DNA of 64,000 nt, from NCBI GenBank assembly GCA_036521075.1, contig DATDIL010000062.1, positions 1 through 64,000 on the forward strand, written 5' to 3'. Both the position numbers and the translations under genes were made by a program. Shown here in pieces: positions 52,238 to 60,798 of the stretch (its first letter is position 1; the number at the start of each line of letters is the position of its first letter). Origin of the DNA: DAIDKA01 sp036521075. GTDB lineage: Bacteria; Pseudomonadota; Gammaproteobacteria; Steroidobacterales; Steroidobacteraceae. The notes under the pieces were generated by a model, which made no database searches, was not told the DNA's origin, and saw nothing but the letters and a program-made list of their open reading frames with translations.

Positions 52238-53974
52238 ATGATCGATCCGTCAAATGATCTCAACCAGTTGGTCCGCGCCAGCGTCCGGGCGGAACTCGGT
52301 GACCCAGATGCGGCGATCGAGGTCTCCGTCCATCGTTCGGAGCACGCGGACTATCAGGCCGACGTGGCCCTTGCGCTCGCGCGGCAGCTCAGGCGCAGTC
52401 CAAGAGATGTTGCCGTGGCCATCGCGGCGCGTCTGACCTCGGGAGAGGTACTCAAGAGCGCTGTAGTCTCCGGGCCCGGTTTCATCAATCTGACTTGCCG
52501 CTCGGACTATCTCGCCGCGCAGCTTGGCCGTATGCATCATGATATGCGACTCGGGGTCGAGCGAGCGGTAATCCCGGAAACCGTGGTCGTTGACTATTCC
52601 TCGCCGAATCTCGCGAAGGAAATGCACGTCGGACACCTGCGCAGCACAATCATCGGCGATTGTCTGGCACGGGCACTGGAATATTTGGGCCATGACGTGC
52701 GTCGCCAGAACCATATCGGTGACTGGGGCACGCCATTTGGAATGCTCATCGAACAGATGCTGGATGAAGGCATCACCACGGGCGGCGGTGATGTAAACTC
52801 ACTTTCGGCGTTCTACCGGGCTGCGCGGCTCAAGTTCGATGGGGGTGCGGGCTTTGCCGATCGCGCTCGCCGTCGGGTCGTCCTGCTGCAGCAAGGCGAT
52901 CCAATCACACTCAAGCTGTGGCGCCAACTGATAGATGTAACCACAGCTTACATTGACGCGCTGTACGCACGGCTACGGGTCAAACTCAGCCATCAGGACA
53001 TGGCCGGAGAGAGCCGTTACAACCCGCAGCTCGAGGCGCTTGTTGACGAACTCGAACACCTGGGACTTGCCCACTCCAGCGAGAGTGCGATCTGTGTCTT
53101 TCCTCCAGGATTCTTTGGACGTGACGGCATGCCCCTGCCGCTTATCGTGCGCAAGCAGGACGGTGGCTTCGGCTACGCCGCCACGGATCTCGCCGCGCTG
53201 AAGTACCGGGTGGACCGTCTCGGAGCCAATAGAATTCTTTATGTCGTCGGCGCTCCCCAGAGTCAGCACTTCGCGATGGTCTTCGAAACCGCGCGACTCG
53301 CCGGCTGGGTTCCCTCGGGAGTGCGATTGGAACACGTCGCCTTTGGCTCGGTCCTGGGTCAGGACGGAAAGGTGCTCAAGACACGCGCCGGGGAGGCCGT
53401 GAGTCTCACCGCACTGGTCGAGGAGGCCGTCGACCGTGCCAAGGGAATCGCCGGTCGAGGCGCTCCAGGGCTCACCGAAAGCGAACGCGCGCGCATTGCC
53501 GAGATGGTTGGCGTCGGTTCGGTGAAGTATTCGGATCTGGCCAATGACCGCATTCGGGACTACCTCTTCAGCTGGGACCGGATGCTCTCGTTCGACGGAA
53601 ATACCGCTCCCTACCTCATGTACGCGCACGCCAGAATCCGGTCGATCCTGCGCAAGGCGCAGGCTGGTCACGAGGAGCTCGCACTGGCAGCGGCGCAGAT
53701 CACGATTCACGCACCGGCGGAACGGGCGCTGGCACTGGAGCTACTCGAGTTCCCCAGTACGCTCGTCAGGCTCGGTGAAACCTTGCAGCCGCACCGGCTA
53801 TGCCAGTATCTGTTCCAGGTGGCAACAGCGTTCACACGGTTCTACGAGGCCTGTCCGGTGCTGAACGTCGAAGCAACGACGAGGGCGTCACGCCTGGTCT
53901 TATGCAGCCTGACGGCGCGTGTACTCGCGTGCGGGATGGACCTTATCGGCATCGAGGCGCCCGAGCAAATGTAG
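52238..53974 (+). CDS. argS: Arginyl-tRNA synthetase
   Basis: 578 aa, normal for ArgS. The N-terminal additional domain contains GPGFINLTCRSDYLAAQL. The class I catalytic motif is VVDYSSPNLAKEMHVGHLRSTIIGDCLARALEYLGH (HVGH). The late motif in the KMSKS position is FGSVLGQDGKVLKTRAGEAVSLTALV. The anticodon-binding C terminus has YLMYAHARIRSIL and TRASRLVLCSLTARVLACGMDLIGIEAPEQM. It charges tRNA-Arg. Its place directly behind a disrupted acyl-CoA synthetase is unusual, and it may be a second argS copy. Confidence 0.93.
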   Translation: MIDPSNDLNQLVRASVRAELGDPDAAIEVSVHRSEHADYQADVALALARQLRRSPRDVAVAIAARLTSGEVLKSAVVSGPGFINLTCRSDYLAAQLGRMHHDMRLGVERAVIPETVVVDYSSPNLAKEMHVGHLRSTIIGDCLARALEYLGHDVRRQNHIGDWGTPFGMLIEQMLDEGITTGGGDVNSLSAFYRAARLKFDGGAGFADRARRRVVLLQQGDPITLKLWRQLIDVTTAYIDALYARLRVKLSHQDMAGESRYNPQLEALVDELEHLGLAHSSESAICVFPPGFFGRDGMPLPLIVRKQDGGFGYAATDLAALKYRVDRLGANRILYVVGAPQSQHFAMVFETARLAGWVPSGVRLEHVAFGSVLGQDGKVLKTRAGEAVSLTALVEEAVDRAKGIAGRGAPGLTESERARIAEMVGVGSVKYSDLANDRIRDYLFSWDRMLSFDGNTAPYLMYAHARIRSILRKAQAGHEELALAAAQITIHAPAERALALELLEFPSTLVRLGETLQPHRLCQYLFQVATAFTRFYEACPVLNVEATTRASRLVLCSLTARVLACGMDLIGIEAPEQM

Positions 53975-54059
53975 GCCCTCGGTGCGGGCCATGAGCTGGC
54001 CGGAAATGGCCCGCTTTCTGACATTCGACTGGCATTATTGCTCATCTCCGCAGACTGTG

Positions 54060-54077
54060 GTATTTACTACTACATAC
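54060..54077. promoter_or_regulatory. Candidate BlaI-type operator
   Basis: GTATTTACT and ACTACATAC form an imperfect inverted repeat (7 of 9 positions match) ending 18 bp before the repressor ATG. BlaI/MecI repressors usually bind such dyads over their own promoter. Confidence 0.4.
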
Positions 54078-54094
54078 GTCGGAGGATGGCGAAC

Positions 54095-54472
54095 ATGAAC
54101 CCACCACGTCTTAGCAGACGAGAACTACGAATCATGGAGGCGTTGTGGAAACACGGCGCGTGTTCTGTCAGGGAGATTCAGGAAACCTTTCCAGAAAAGG
54201 ACCAAGTGGCCTACACAACCGTGCAAACCATGGTCGCGCGGTTGGAGGTGAAACAGGCCGTACGCAAAATAAAGAAAATCGGTAACGCCCACATTTTCGA
54301 GGCTGCAGTAACTCGCACGGCGGCACAAGGCCGACTGGTGGACGATGTGTTGCGGTTTTTCGGAGGGCGGGTGGCACCGTTAATGTCACATCTCGTTGAT
54401 ACGGGCCGACTCACACTGGACGACGTGGAAGAAGCCCGCAGCGCGATAAAGAGGAATCAACGCAAGGAATGA
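54095..54472 (+). CDS. BlaI/MecI/CopY-family repressor
   Basis: 125 aa from ATG 54095, with GGAGG 9 nt upstream. The winged helix is RLSRRELRIMEALWKHGACSVREIQETFPEKDQVAYTTVQTMVARLEVKQAVRKIKKIGNAHIF. The C-terminal dimer region holds RLVDDVLRFFGG. The normal regulation is cleavage by the cognate M56 peptidase. The peptidase gene begins 3 bp after the stop, so the two form one operon. Confidence 0.92.
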   Translation: MNPPRLSRRELRIMEALWKHGACSVREIQETFPEKDQVAYTTVQTMVARLEVKQAVRKIKKIGNAHIFEAAVTRTAAQGRLVDDVLRFFGGRVAPLMSHLVDTGRLTLDDVEEARSAIKRNQRKE

Positions 54473-54475
54473 GCC

Positions 54476-56107
54476 ATGCTCTATGCCGTTATCAATCACC
54501 TTTGGCAATCGACCCTTTTCGCTGGAGGCGTCGGTGTTCTGACCCTCATGATGCGCCATCATCGCGCGGGCGTTCGCTTCGGCCTGTGGTTCTCCGCGTC
54601 AGTGAAATTTCTGGTGCCTTTCGCGTTACTGGCGGCACTGGGTTCCCACATTCCTCGCCATCCGCCGAATCTGAACGCGAGCACGGGCGTAACGCAGGTT
54701 CTCAGCATGGCGGTGGACAGGATCGCCACGCCGCTGCCGGCGACAGGGCAACTGATTGGTTCGGCGCCTCTCATCACGGCATCCGTGCATCCTTGGTTGA
54801 ATCTAATCGCAATAGTGTGGGCCTGCGGTGTGCTCGCTATCGCTGCCTGCTGGCTTGCGGCCTGGTGGCGAATCCGGCGCGTACTCGTTGCGTCGAAACC
54901 AGTCGCAATCGAATTTCCGATCCGTGTCAGAACCTCCACCGTGATGCAGGAGCCGGCTATCGCGGGCATCTTGCGTCCGGTACTGCTGGTCCCGGATGGA
55001 ATCGAAGGCTGGCTGTCGAAGGATCAGCTGCGAGCCGTTTTGGCACACGAACGCTGCCATCTGAGGAGACGCGACAATCTGAAGGCCGCCTTGCATATGC
55101 TGGTTGAGTCGTTGTTTTGGTTCCACCCGCTAGTGTGGTGGCTGGAAACCAGGCTCATTGCCGAGCGGGAGAGTGCATGCGATGAGGAGGTCCTTGCGGA
55201 CGGAAATAAAGCAAAGGACTACGCGGAAGGAATAGTGCGCGTTTGCCACAATTACCTGACCCCGCCGCTGCGCTGCGCGGCAGCGGTCGGAGGGGGCAAT
55301 CTCGCAAGGAGAGTCGAGTGCATTTTTAATCCGCCTCGTCATGTACGGCTGAGCGCAGTGCAGATGATCCTGCTCGGGAGCATAGCAAGCGCCGTAGTTG
55401 CTGAGCCAATCGTCAGCGGACACCTGACAGCGCCGCTTGCGCAGAAGCAAGACTTCAGTACACCGGTTTCCGGAGGCTACGGTACCGTGGCTCCAGCCGA
55501 TGCCGGTCGAAGCGACGGGCAAGATCTGATAGTCGCTGCATCAAATGGCAATCTCGCTCATGTCAGAAGCCTCCTGCGCAAAGGGGTTGCTGTCGACTTT
55601 CAGGAACCCAACGGGGCCGGCTATACGGCCCTGATCCACGCGGCTCAACGCGGACGTGACCCTGCCGTCGTACGCGAACTTCTCGCCAACGGTGCGCAGG
55701 TGGAACATCGCAGAGCTGGCGGCGAGACTGCCTTGATTCTCGCGGGGGGTTCGGGGAATGTTTCGATCGTGCAAGCACTTTTGAACGCCGGCGCGCAGGT
55801 CAATGACCGGGATGACAACGGAGTCACCGCCTTGATGATGGCATCCGCGGGAGGATACCAAAGAGTGGTTCTGTTGCTTTTGAGCAGCGGTGCCGACATC
55901 CATCCCGAAACCAAATTCGGTGAGACGGCCTTGGAATTGGCGGCAAAAGGCGGCCATGACAGGGTGGTGCGTCTACTCCTGGACAGCGGAGCGGATTTTC
56001 GGCATCGGCAATTTGACGGCGAAACTGCTCTCGACCTGGCGGTACAAGCAAGGCAGGTTGCAGTCGTGCAGACTCTCCTGGAGAGAGGTGCGGGCGCTAA
56101 ACGATAG
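54476..56107 (+). CDS. M56-family (BlaR1-like) membrane metallopeptidase fused to ankyrin repeats
   Basis: 543 aa. Membrane helices lie at the N terminus (STLFAGGVGVLTLMM, LWFSASVKFLVPFALLAAL) and near residue 110 (LNLIAIVWACGVLAIAACWLAAWW). The peptidase domain carries the zinc motif VLAHERCHLRRRDNLKAAL (HERCH) and WLETRLIAERESACDEEVL. From about residue 340 there are five ankyrin units, for example AGYTALIHAAQRGRDPAVVRELLANGAQVEHR and GETALILAGGSGNVSIVQALLNAGAQVNDR. BlaR1 normally ends in a beta-lactam sensor; here the C-terminal sensor is ankyrin. The partner is the BlaI-type repressor. Confidence 0.9.
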   Translation: MLYAVINHLWQSTLFAGGVGVLTLMMRHHRAGVRFGLWFSASVKFLVPFALLAALGSHIPRHPPNLNASTGVTQVLSMAVDRIATPLPATGQLIGSAPLITASVHPWLNLIAIVWACGVLAIAACWLAAWWRIRRVLVASKPVAIEFPIRVRTSTVMQEPAIAGILRPVLLVPDGIEGWLSKDQLRAVLAHERCHLRRRDNLKAALHMLVESLFWFHPLVWWLETRLIAERESACDEEVLADGNKAKDYAEGIVRVCHNYLTPPLRCAAAVGGGNLARRVECIFNPPRHVRLSAVQMILLGSIASAVVAEPIVSGHLTAPLAQKQDFSTPVSGGYGTVAPADAGRSDGQDLIVAASNGNLAHVRSLLRKGVAVDFQEPNGAGYTALIHAAQRGRDPAVVRELLANGAQVEHRRAGGETALILAGGSGNVSIVQALLNAGAQVNDRDDNGVTALMMASAGGYQRVVLLLLSSGADIHPETKFGETALELAAKGGHDRVVRLLLDSGADFRHRQFDGETALDLAVQARQVAVVQTLLERGAGAKR

Positions 56108-56117
56108 CGCAACGTGC

Positions 56118-56960
56118 TCAGCAGTTCCCCAGTTTCCGATACGGTTCCTTGACGATCTGATACAGCCCGTAGCACAGCAGCCCGCTCGCCATGGCACCGA
56201 GCAACCATTGCCCGTAGGGTTGCTGCTTCAGCCCGGCGAGCGCACCGGCGATGCCGCCCGAATAGCGAGGGTCGTGGCGCCAGGCGGAATTGACCAGATA
56301 GCCGCCGACGAGGAAGAACAGTGTGCCGCGCGCGAAGAGTCCGTAGATGCCGAGCGCGCTGATGGCGAGTCGAAGGCGCGCGCGGCTAAGCTCGACCCGT
56401 TTATTTCTATCGCCGGTCATCGCACGATAGAATTGCCACACTCCGAAGATGACAATGCCGGCGCCTACGAGCGCAACCAGATACCGCCCTATGGGTAGGG
56501 CGAACATCCACGCCGTCCATTTGACCTGGCTTTCGCGCTCATTGTCCGCTCGGCTGAGGCCAAGGATGCTCCACATCGCTTCACCCACGAAGATGCAGTG
56601 AAACACGCCATTAAGGAGATGTCCGAGTCGCAATAGCCGGCGGCGAGGATTGCCGCGCTCAGCGCGATGCTCGGGGTCCGCGATTGCCACGATCAGCTGC
56701 CACAACACGAACGCGGCCAGACCACCGGCGAGAACCACCAGCAGTGCATCGCCGGGCGGCGTCTGCCCGAGCTTCGCCAGTGCGCCCTTCGCACCGTTCG
56801 GTTGCTGGCGTCCTACGGCCGCAACCAGTGCAGAGAAACCAACCAGGAGGTACAACACGCCTTCGGCGATGTACCCGGCATGCCCGGTCCAGCGTTCCCA
56901 TCGCCGGAGCGCGCGGTTGTCGCTGCGTGGGCGCAGGAGCTGTTCGGTGGGTCGCGTCAT
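56118..56960 (-). CDS. DUF1206 membrane protein
   Basis: 280 aa from ATG 56960; a GTG at 56972 is in frame. The family's repeated helix pairs are visible, each opening with a GxxARGxLFxxVG-like pattern: WTGHAGYIAEGVLYLLVGFSALVAAVG, LGHLLNGVFHCIFVGEAMWSIL, and YGLFARGTLFFLVGGYLVNSAWR. About six membrane helices are present. Its function is unknown. It is convergent with the M56 gene, with 10 bp between stops. Confidence 0.88.
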   Translation of the reverse strand: MTRPTEQLLRPRSDNRALRRWERWTGHAGYIAEGVLYLLVGFSALVAAVGRQQPNGAKGALAKLGQTPPGDALLVVLAGGLAAFVLWQLIVAIADPEHRAERGNPRRRLLRLGHLLNGVFHCIFVGEAMWSILGLSRADNERESQVKWTAWMFALPIGRYLVALVGAGIVIFGVWQFYRAMTGDRNKRVELSRARLRLAISALGIYGLFARGTLFFLVGGYLVNSAWRHDPRYSGGIAGALAGLKQQPYGQWLLGAMASGLLCYGLYQIVKEPYRKLGNC

Positions 56961-57196
56961 CGGTTGAAACACGCCAGAGCAGGAAGCGCAGGGGATTCAG
57001 TGTGTCATACGTTCGCCCCAGCCCGCGACGGCCGCCAACATCCAGGCACACCGAAAAGCGGCGGATGGGTGCGGACGAAGCGGATAATATTCGAACTCGC
57101 CCGGGAACCGCTCTGAGCTTGGCCGACGCAGGGCTTTGCCCGAGCGCTCCCTGTGTTGTGCTCGCGCCTGCAGCGGGCGGGATTTAGATTGGAATC

Positions 57197-59044
57197 ATGC
57201 AAGAAACATCCGGAAATTCTGCCGCCCGCTCCGTCTATCGGGCGGGTGCCGGTGCACGGCCGCGACTGGTCTATGACGGGGAGTGCGGGTTCTGCGGCTA
57301 CTGGGCGCGCTATTGGCAGAAGCTCACCGGCGAGACTGTCGACTACAGGCCGTACCAGGAAGTGGCAGCGCAATATCCCGCGGTCGCGGTCGCTGACTTT
57401 CAGCGCGCCGTGCAATACATCACACCCGATGGGCAGCGCGCGAGCGCGGCCGAGGCCAGCTTCCTGACCCTGAGCCATGCGCGCGGCAAGGGAATCTGGC
57501 TCGCCCTATACAGAAACCTACCCGGCTTCGCGGTCCTCTCGGAACTCGCTTACGCCTTCATCGCCGCGCACCGCTCGGCCTTCTATCGCATGAGCCTGTT
57601 TCTGTGGGGCAGGGACTACGGGCCGCCCCGGTACGATATGGTCTCATTTCTGTTCCTGCGTCTGCTCGGGTTGATCTATTTTTCCGCCTTCGTCTCCTTC
57701 GGCGTGCAGGCGCAGGGACTGATCGGCAGTCACGGCATCCTGCCGCTGGTGCAACTCGTGGACGCCATCCATGCCCAGGCCGGGCCGGAGCGCTTCTTCC
57801 TGATGCCGATGGTGTTCTGGTGGAATGCCAGTGATTTCGCCATCCAGGCGGTGTGCTGGGTTGGAGCGGGATTTTCGCTGCTGCTGGTCTTCAACCTGCT
57901 GCCGCGGCTGAGCCTCTTTGGGCTCTATGTGTTGTATCTATCGCTCCTGTACGCCGGCCAGACTTTCATGAGCTACCAGTGGGACACGTACCTGCTGGAG
58001 ACCGGTTTTCTCGCACTACTGCTGAGCTTGGCTAAGGCGCCGGGCATCTGGCTGCTGCGCTGGCTGCTGTTCCGCTTCCTGTTTATGTCGGGCGTAGTCA
58101 AGCTGCTGAGCGGTGACCCCAGCTGGCGGAACCTGTCGGCACTGTCATATCACTTTCTCACTCAGCCGCTGCCCACGCCACTGGCCTGGTACGCCGCGCA
58201 ACTGCCCGCGCGCGTGCTGCAATTCGCCACCGGCGCCACATTCTTCATCGAATTGGTGCTGCCGTATTTGATCTTCTGTCCGCGCCGGCTGCGTTTCACT
58301 GCCGCCTGCGGCATCCTGCTCCTGCAAGCCTGCATTCTGCTCACCGGCAATTACAACTGGTTCAATCTTCAGACGATGTTGCTGTGCTTGTTGCTGTTCG
58401 ATGACGCTGCTGTGCAGAAGATATTGCCGCGGCGCCTGATCCGCGTGCTGCCGCTGCGGATGGCGTCTCGTCTGCCCGGAAGGGCGACGACGGTCATCGT
58501 CGGCACGCTGGCGTTGCTGATCGTGTTCTGTAGCCTCGTGCAGATGGATGTGCGTTTTGGCGGTGACCCACCCGTGGCAGCGCAGGCCGTCGATCAGTTC
58601 ATCGATCCGCTGCACATCGTCAGCGGCTACGGACTGTTCGCGGTCATGACGACGCGGCGCAATGAAATCGTCATACAGGGCTCGAACGACGGCATCGAAT
58701 GGCGCGAATACGCGTTTCGGTACAAGCCCGGTGACTTGGCGCGCCGTCCGCGCTGGAATATTCTTCACCAGCCGCGCCTGGACTGGCAGATGTGGTTCGC
58801 CGCACTCGATGACCCGCAGCGCCTGCCATGGTTTTCGCGCTTTCTTGCGGCGGTGCTGAAGAACGAGCCGGCTGTGATGGCCCTGATGGAAAAGAACCCC
58901 TTTCCCGACAAGCCCCCGGTGTATGTGCGCGCGCAGTACTACGCCTACACCTATGCCAGCAGCCAAGAAAAGGCTAAGGGCCTATGGTGGGACCGCCGGT
59001 TGTTGGGTCTGTATTTCCCCGCCGCGCGCCTGAGGGAGCGATGA
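57197..59044 (+). CDS. Lipase maturation factor family protein with N-terminal DUF393 domain
   Basis: 615 aa. Residues ~22-110 form a DUF393-type thioredoxin-like domain with the redox motif VYDGECGFC. From about 150 onward the LMF1-like membrane domain has 8-9 helices, with SFGVQAQGLIGSHGILPLVQLV, FMSYQWDTYLLETGFLALLLS, GVVKLLSGDPSWRNLSALSYHFLTQPLPTP and LLTGNYNWFNLQTMLLCLLLFDD. The C-terminal globular region holds FRYKPGDLARRPRWNILHQPRLDWQMWFAAL. The family assists secreted lipase folding in animals; the bacterial role is not established. The fused thiol domain fits a disulfide function. Confidence 0.9.
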   Translation: MQETSGNSAARSVYRAGAGARPRLVYDGECGFCGYWARYWQKLTGETVDYRPYQEVAAQYPAVAVADFQRAVQYITPDGQRASAAEASFLTLSHARGKGIWLALYRNLPGFAVLSELAYAFIAAHRSAFYRMSLFLWGRDYGPPRYDMVSFLFLRLLGLIYFSAFVSFGVQAQGLIGSHGILPLVQLVDAIHAQAGPERFFLMPMVFWWNASDFAIQAVCWVGAGFSLLLVFNLLPRLSLFGLYVLYLSLLYAGQTFMSYQWDTYLLETGFLALLLSLAKAPGIWLLRWLLFRFLFMSGVVKLLSGDPSWRNLSALSYHFLTQPLPTPLAWYAAQLPARVLQFATGATFFIELVLPYLIFCPRRLRFTAACGILLLQACILLTGNYNWFNLQTMLLCLLLFDDAAVQKILPRRLIRVLPLRMASRLPGRATTVIVGTLALLIVFCSLVQMDVRFGGDPPVAAQAVDQFIDPLHIVSGYGLFAVMTTRRNEIVIQGSNDGIEWREYAFRYKPGDLARRPRWNILHQPRLDWQMWFAALDDPQRLPWFSRFLAAVLKNEPAVMALMEKNPFPDKPPVYVRAQYYAYTYASSQEKAKGLWWDRRLLGLYFPAARLRER

Positions 59045-59218
59045 CCTCATGGCAGTTCGCGACGGGCCGACACGACTTCAGCCTACTGCCCGGGTGCTCC
59101 CTCCTGCTCCTGAACAGCCGTTGCGCGAATACTTGCACATTATCAGCGACTTGGACGCGCTCCGCGCTTCTGGAACTTGAAGCGCACCCCATATGCGCAT
59201 GACTTTCGGGGAGCTTGG

Positions 59219-59437
59219 ATGGCTACATCTCCAGGCGGCAAGAAAGCGGTAAACGTATCGATCTCTACGGAATTGCTGCGGGCGGCGCGCAAGAGTGAGA
59301 TCAATCTGTCCGCAACGCTGGAGGCAGCCGTTGAGCGTGAATTGCGGCTGCTTCGCATGCGCGACGATTTTCTCAGCCCCGTCGCGAATACTCGCGACCG
59401 CCGTCGTTGTGCAAAGAGCCGGCGGCCGCGAGGGTAG
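59219..59437 (+). CDS. CcdA-like antitoxin, orphan
   Basis: 72 aa from ATG 59219 (GGGAG ribosome site). The ribbon-helix-helix part KKAVNVSISTELLRAARKSEINLSATLEAAVERELR is typical of CcdA. The expected toxin-binding tail (WxxENREAIxxYN) is replaced by RDDFLSPVANTRDRRRCAKSRRPRG, and no CcdB gene follows. It is probably a remnant or a stand-alone DNA-binding protein. Confidence 0.6.
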   Translation: MATSPGGKKAVNVSISTELLRAARKSEINLSATLEAAVERELRLLRMRDDFLSPVANTRDRRRCAKSRRPRG

Positions 59438-59511
59438 TGTCATTCGCGATCGGGCTCGTCGAGCTTTCTGGCCTCGCTGCTGATCTGCGCCGGCGTGGGT
59501 GTCATCGAGTC

Positions 59512-60582
59512 GATTCCCGGTCCGACGTACAGCGAATATCCAAAGGCGTAGCGGAATCGATCAGGCTGAAACTTCTGACCACTCCCGCCCAGCACGCGGA
59601 GATTGATCCGACGGTCTACGATCTGTATCTGCGCGGCCGCTTTCTATGGGAGCAGCGCACCGGCCCCTCCGTGCAGCAAGCTATTCGGCACTTTGAGAGA
59701 GCGCTCAAGCGCGATTCGGCCTATGCGCCGGCGTGGGCCGGTCTGGCAACCTGCTACGCCATCCTGCCGATTACCGGTGACTCCCGCCCCCGCGATGCGT
59801 TCCCGCTTGCTCGGGAGGCCGGCGACAATGCCTTAGCGCTCGATGAGAGACTCCCGCAGGCACACGTTGCACGCGGAATTGTCCATTTCTGGTATGAATG
59901 GAACTGGGAGGCGGCGGAGCGGGAATTCCGACTCGCTACCACTCTGAGTCCCAATGATCCTGGCGCACAGATGTTTGTGGCGCATGTGCATTCGAACCTC
60001 GCTCAGCACGGCGACGCCATTCGTGAAATCCGCGACGCCCGGCTTCTCGATCCACTGTCTCGCATACTCAATACCCACGAGGCACAGTTTCTCTACAACG
60101 CCCGGCGGTACGATGAGGCGGCAGATTTGCTGGAACGACTGCTGCAAATGGCGCCCCGCTTCTGGGTGGCCCGAATCGTGCGCGGCAAAATAGCGGGAGT
60201 CCGCCAGCAATACACGCGGGCGCTCCAGGATTTCTCGCTGGCGCATCGGTATTCCGACGGCAATACCGAAGCCTTGGGATTGCGTGGTTATACTCTGGGA
60301 ATTTCGGGCCAAATTGCGCAAGCGCGCCGTGTGTTGCGCGCATTGGAAGTTCAGTCGCGACGCCGATATGTACCTCCGGTTCATCGCGCACTTGTATTAT
60401 TGGGTATGGGCGAGCGCGCGGGCTTGTTAGACGCGCTAACTGAAGCCGTGGAGGAGCGTGATGTTCGACTGACCTTTCTCGCAATCGAACCGAGATGGAA
60501 CCCATTGCGCGCACATGTCCAATTCGAAGCAATCCGCAGGCGTGTGGGCCTTCCGAGAGAAAAAGCTGATACTTCGGGATGA
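59512..60582 (+). pseudogene. 5'-truncated TPR gene (C-terminal part of a TolB-like/TPR regulator)
   Basis: The frame opens mid-domain with VQRISKGVAESIRLKLLTTPAQHAEIDPTVYDLYLRGRFLWEQRT. This is the junction found in the middle of winged-helix/TolB-like/TPR or adenylate-cyclase-type proteins. TPR units follow: AIRHFERALKRDSAYAPAWAGLATCYAIL, WNWEAAEREFRLATTLSPNDPGAQMF and YDEAADLLERLLQMAP. The DNA-binding, membrane and TolB-like parts are absent. Codons 59407-59511 are open but have no matching domain, and no good start or ribosome site is seen. Confidence 0.6.
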
Positions 60583-60798
60583 CGGACAGAAGAATCGAGT
60601 CGTGCTGCTGAAGGGCACACCTGCGTACAATTCCGAATGGCAAAAGCTACACGGACGCTCGCGCCCCCGGAAGGAGGACCTGACGGGAGGACCCGTGAGC
60701 GCCGGACCGGTCGGAGAGCCAGCGCCACGCGTGGCGAATCTGAGCGCGCAGGCCCACTTGACCGAGCGCGTGAAACGGATCGACGCGAATGGTACGGG

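Noticed and set aside
59049..59180. 43-codon frame ending REYLHIISDLDALRASGT
   Set aside because: It starts 5 bp after the lipase maturation factor gene and could be a small gene, but it has no ribosome site or recognisable domain.
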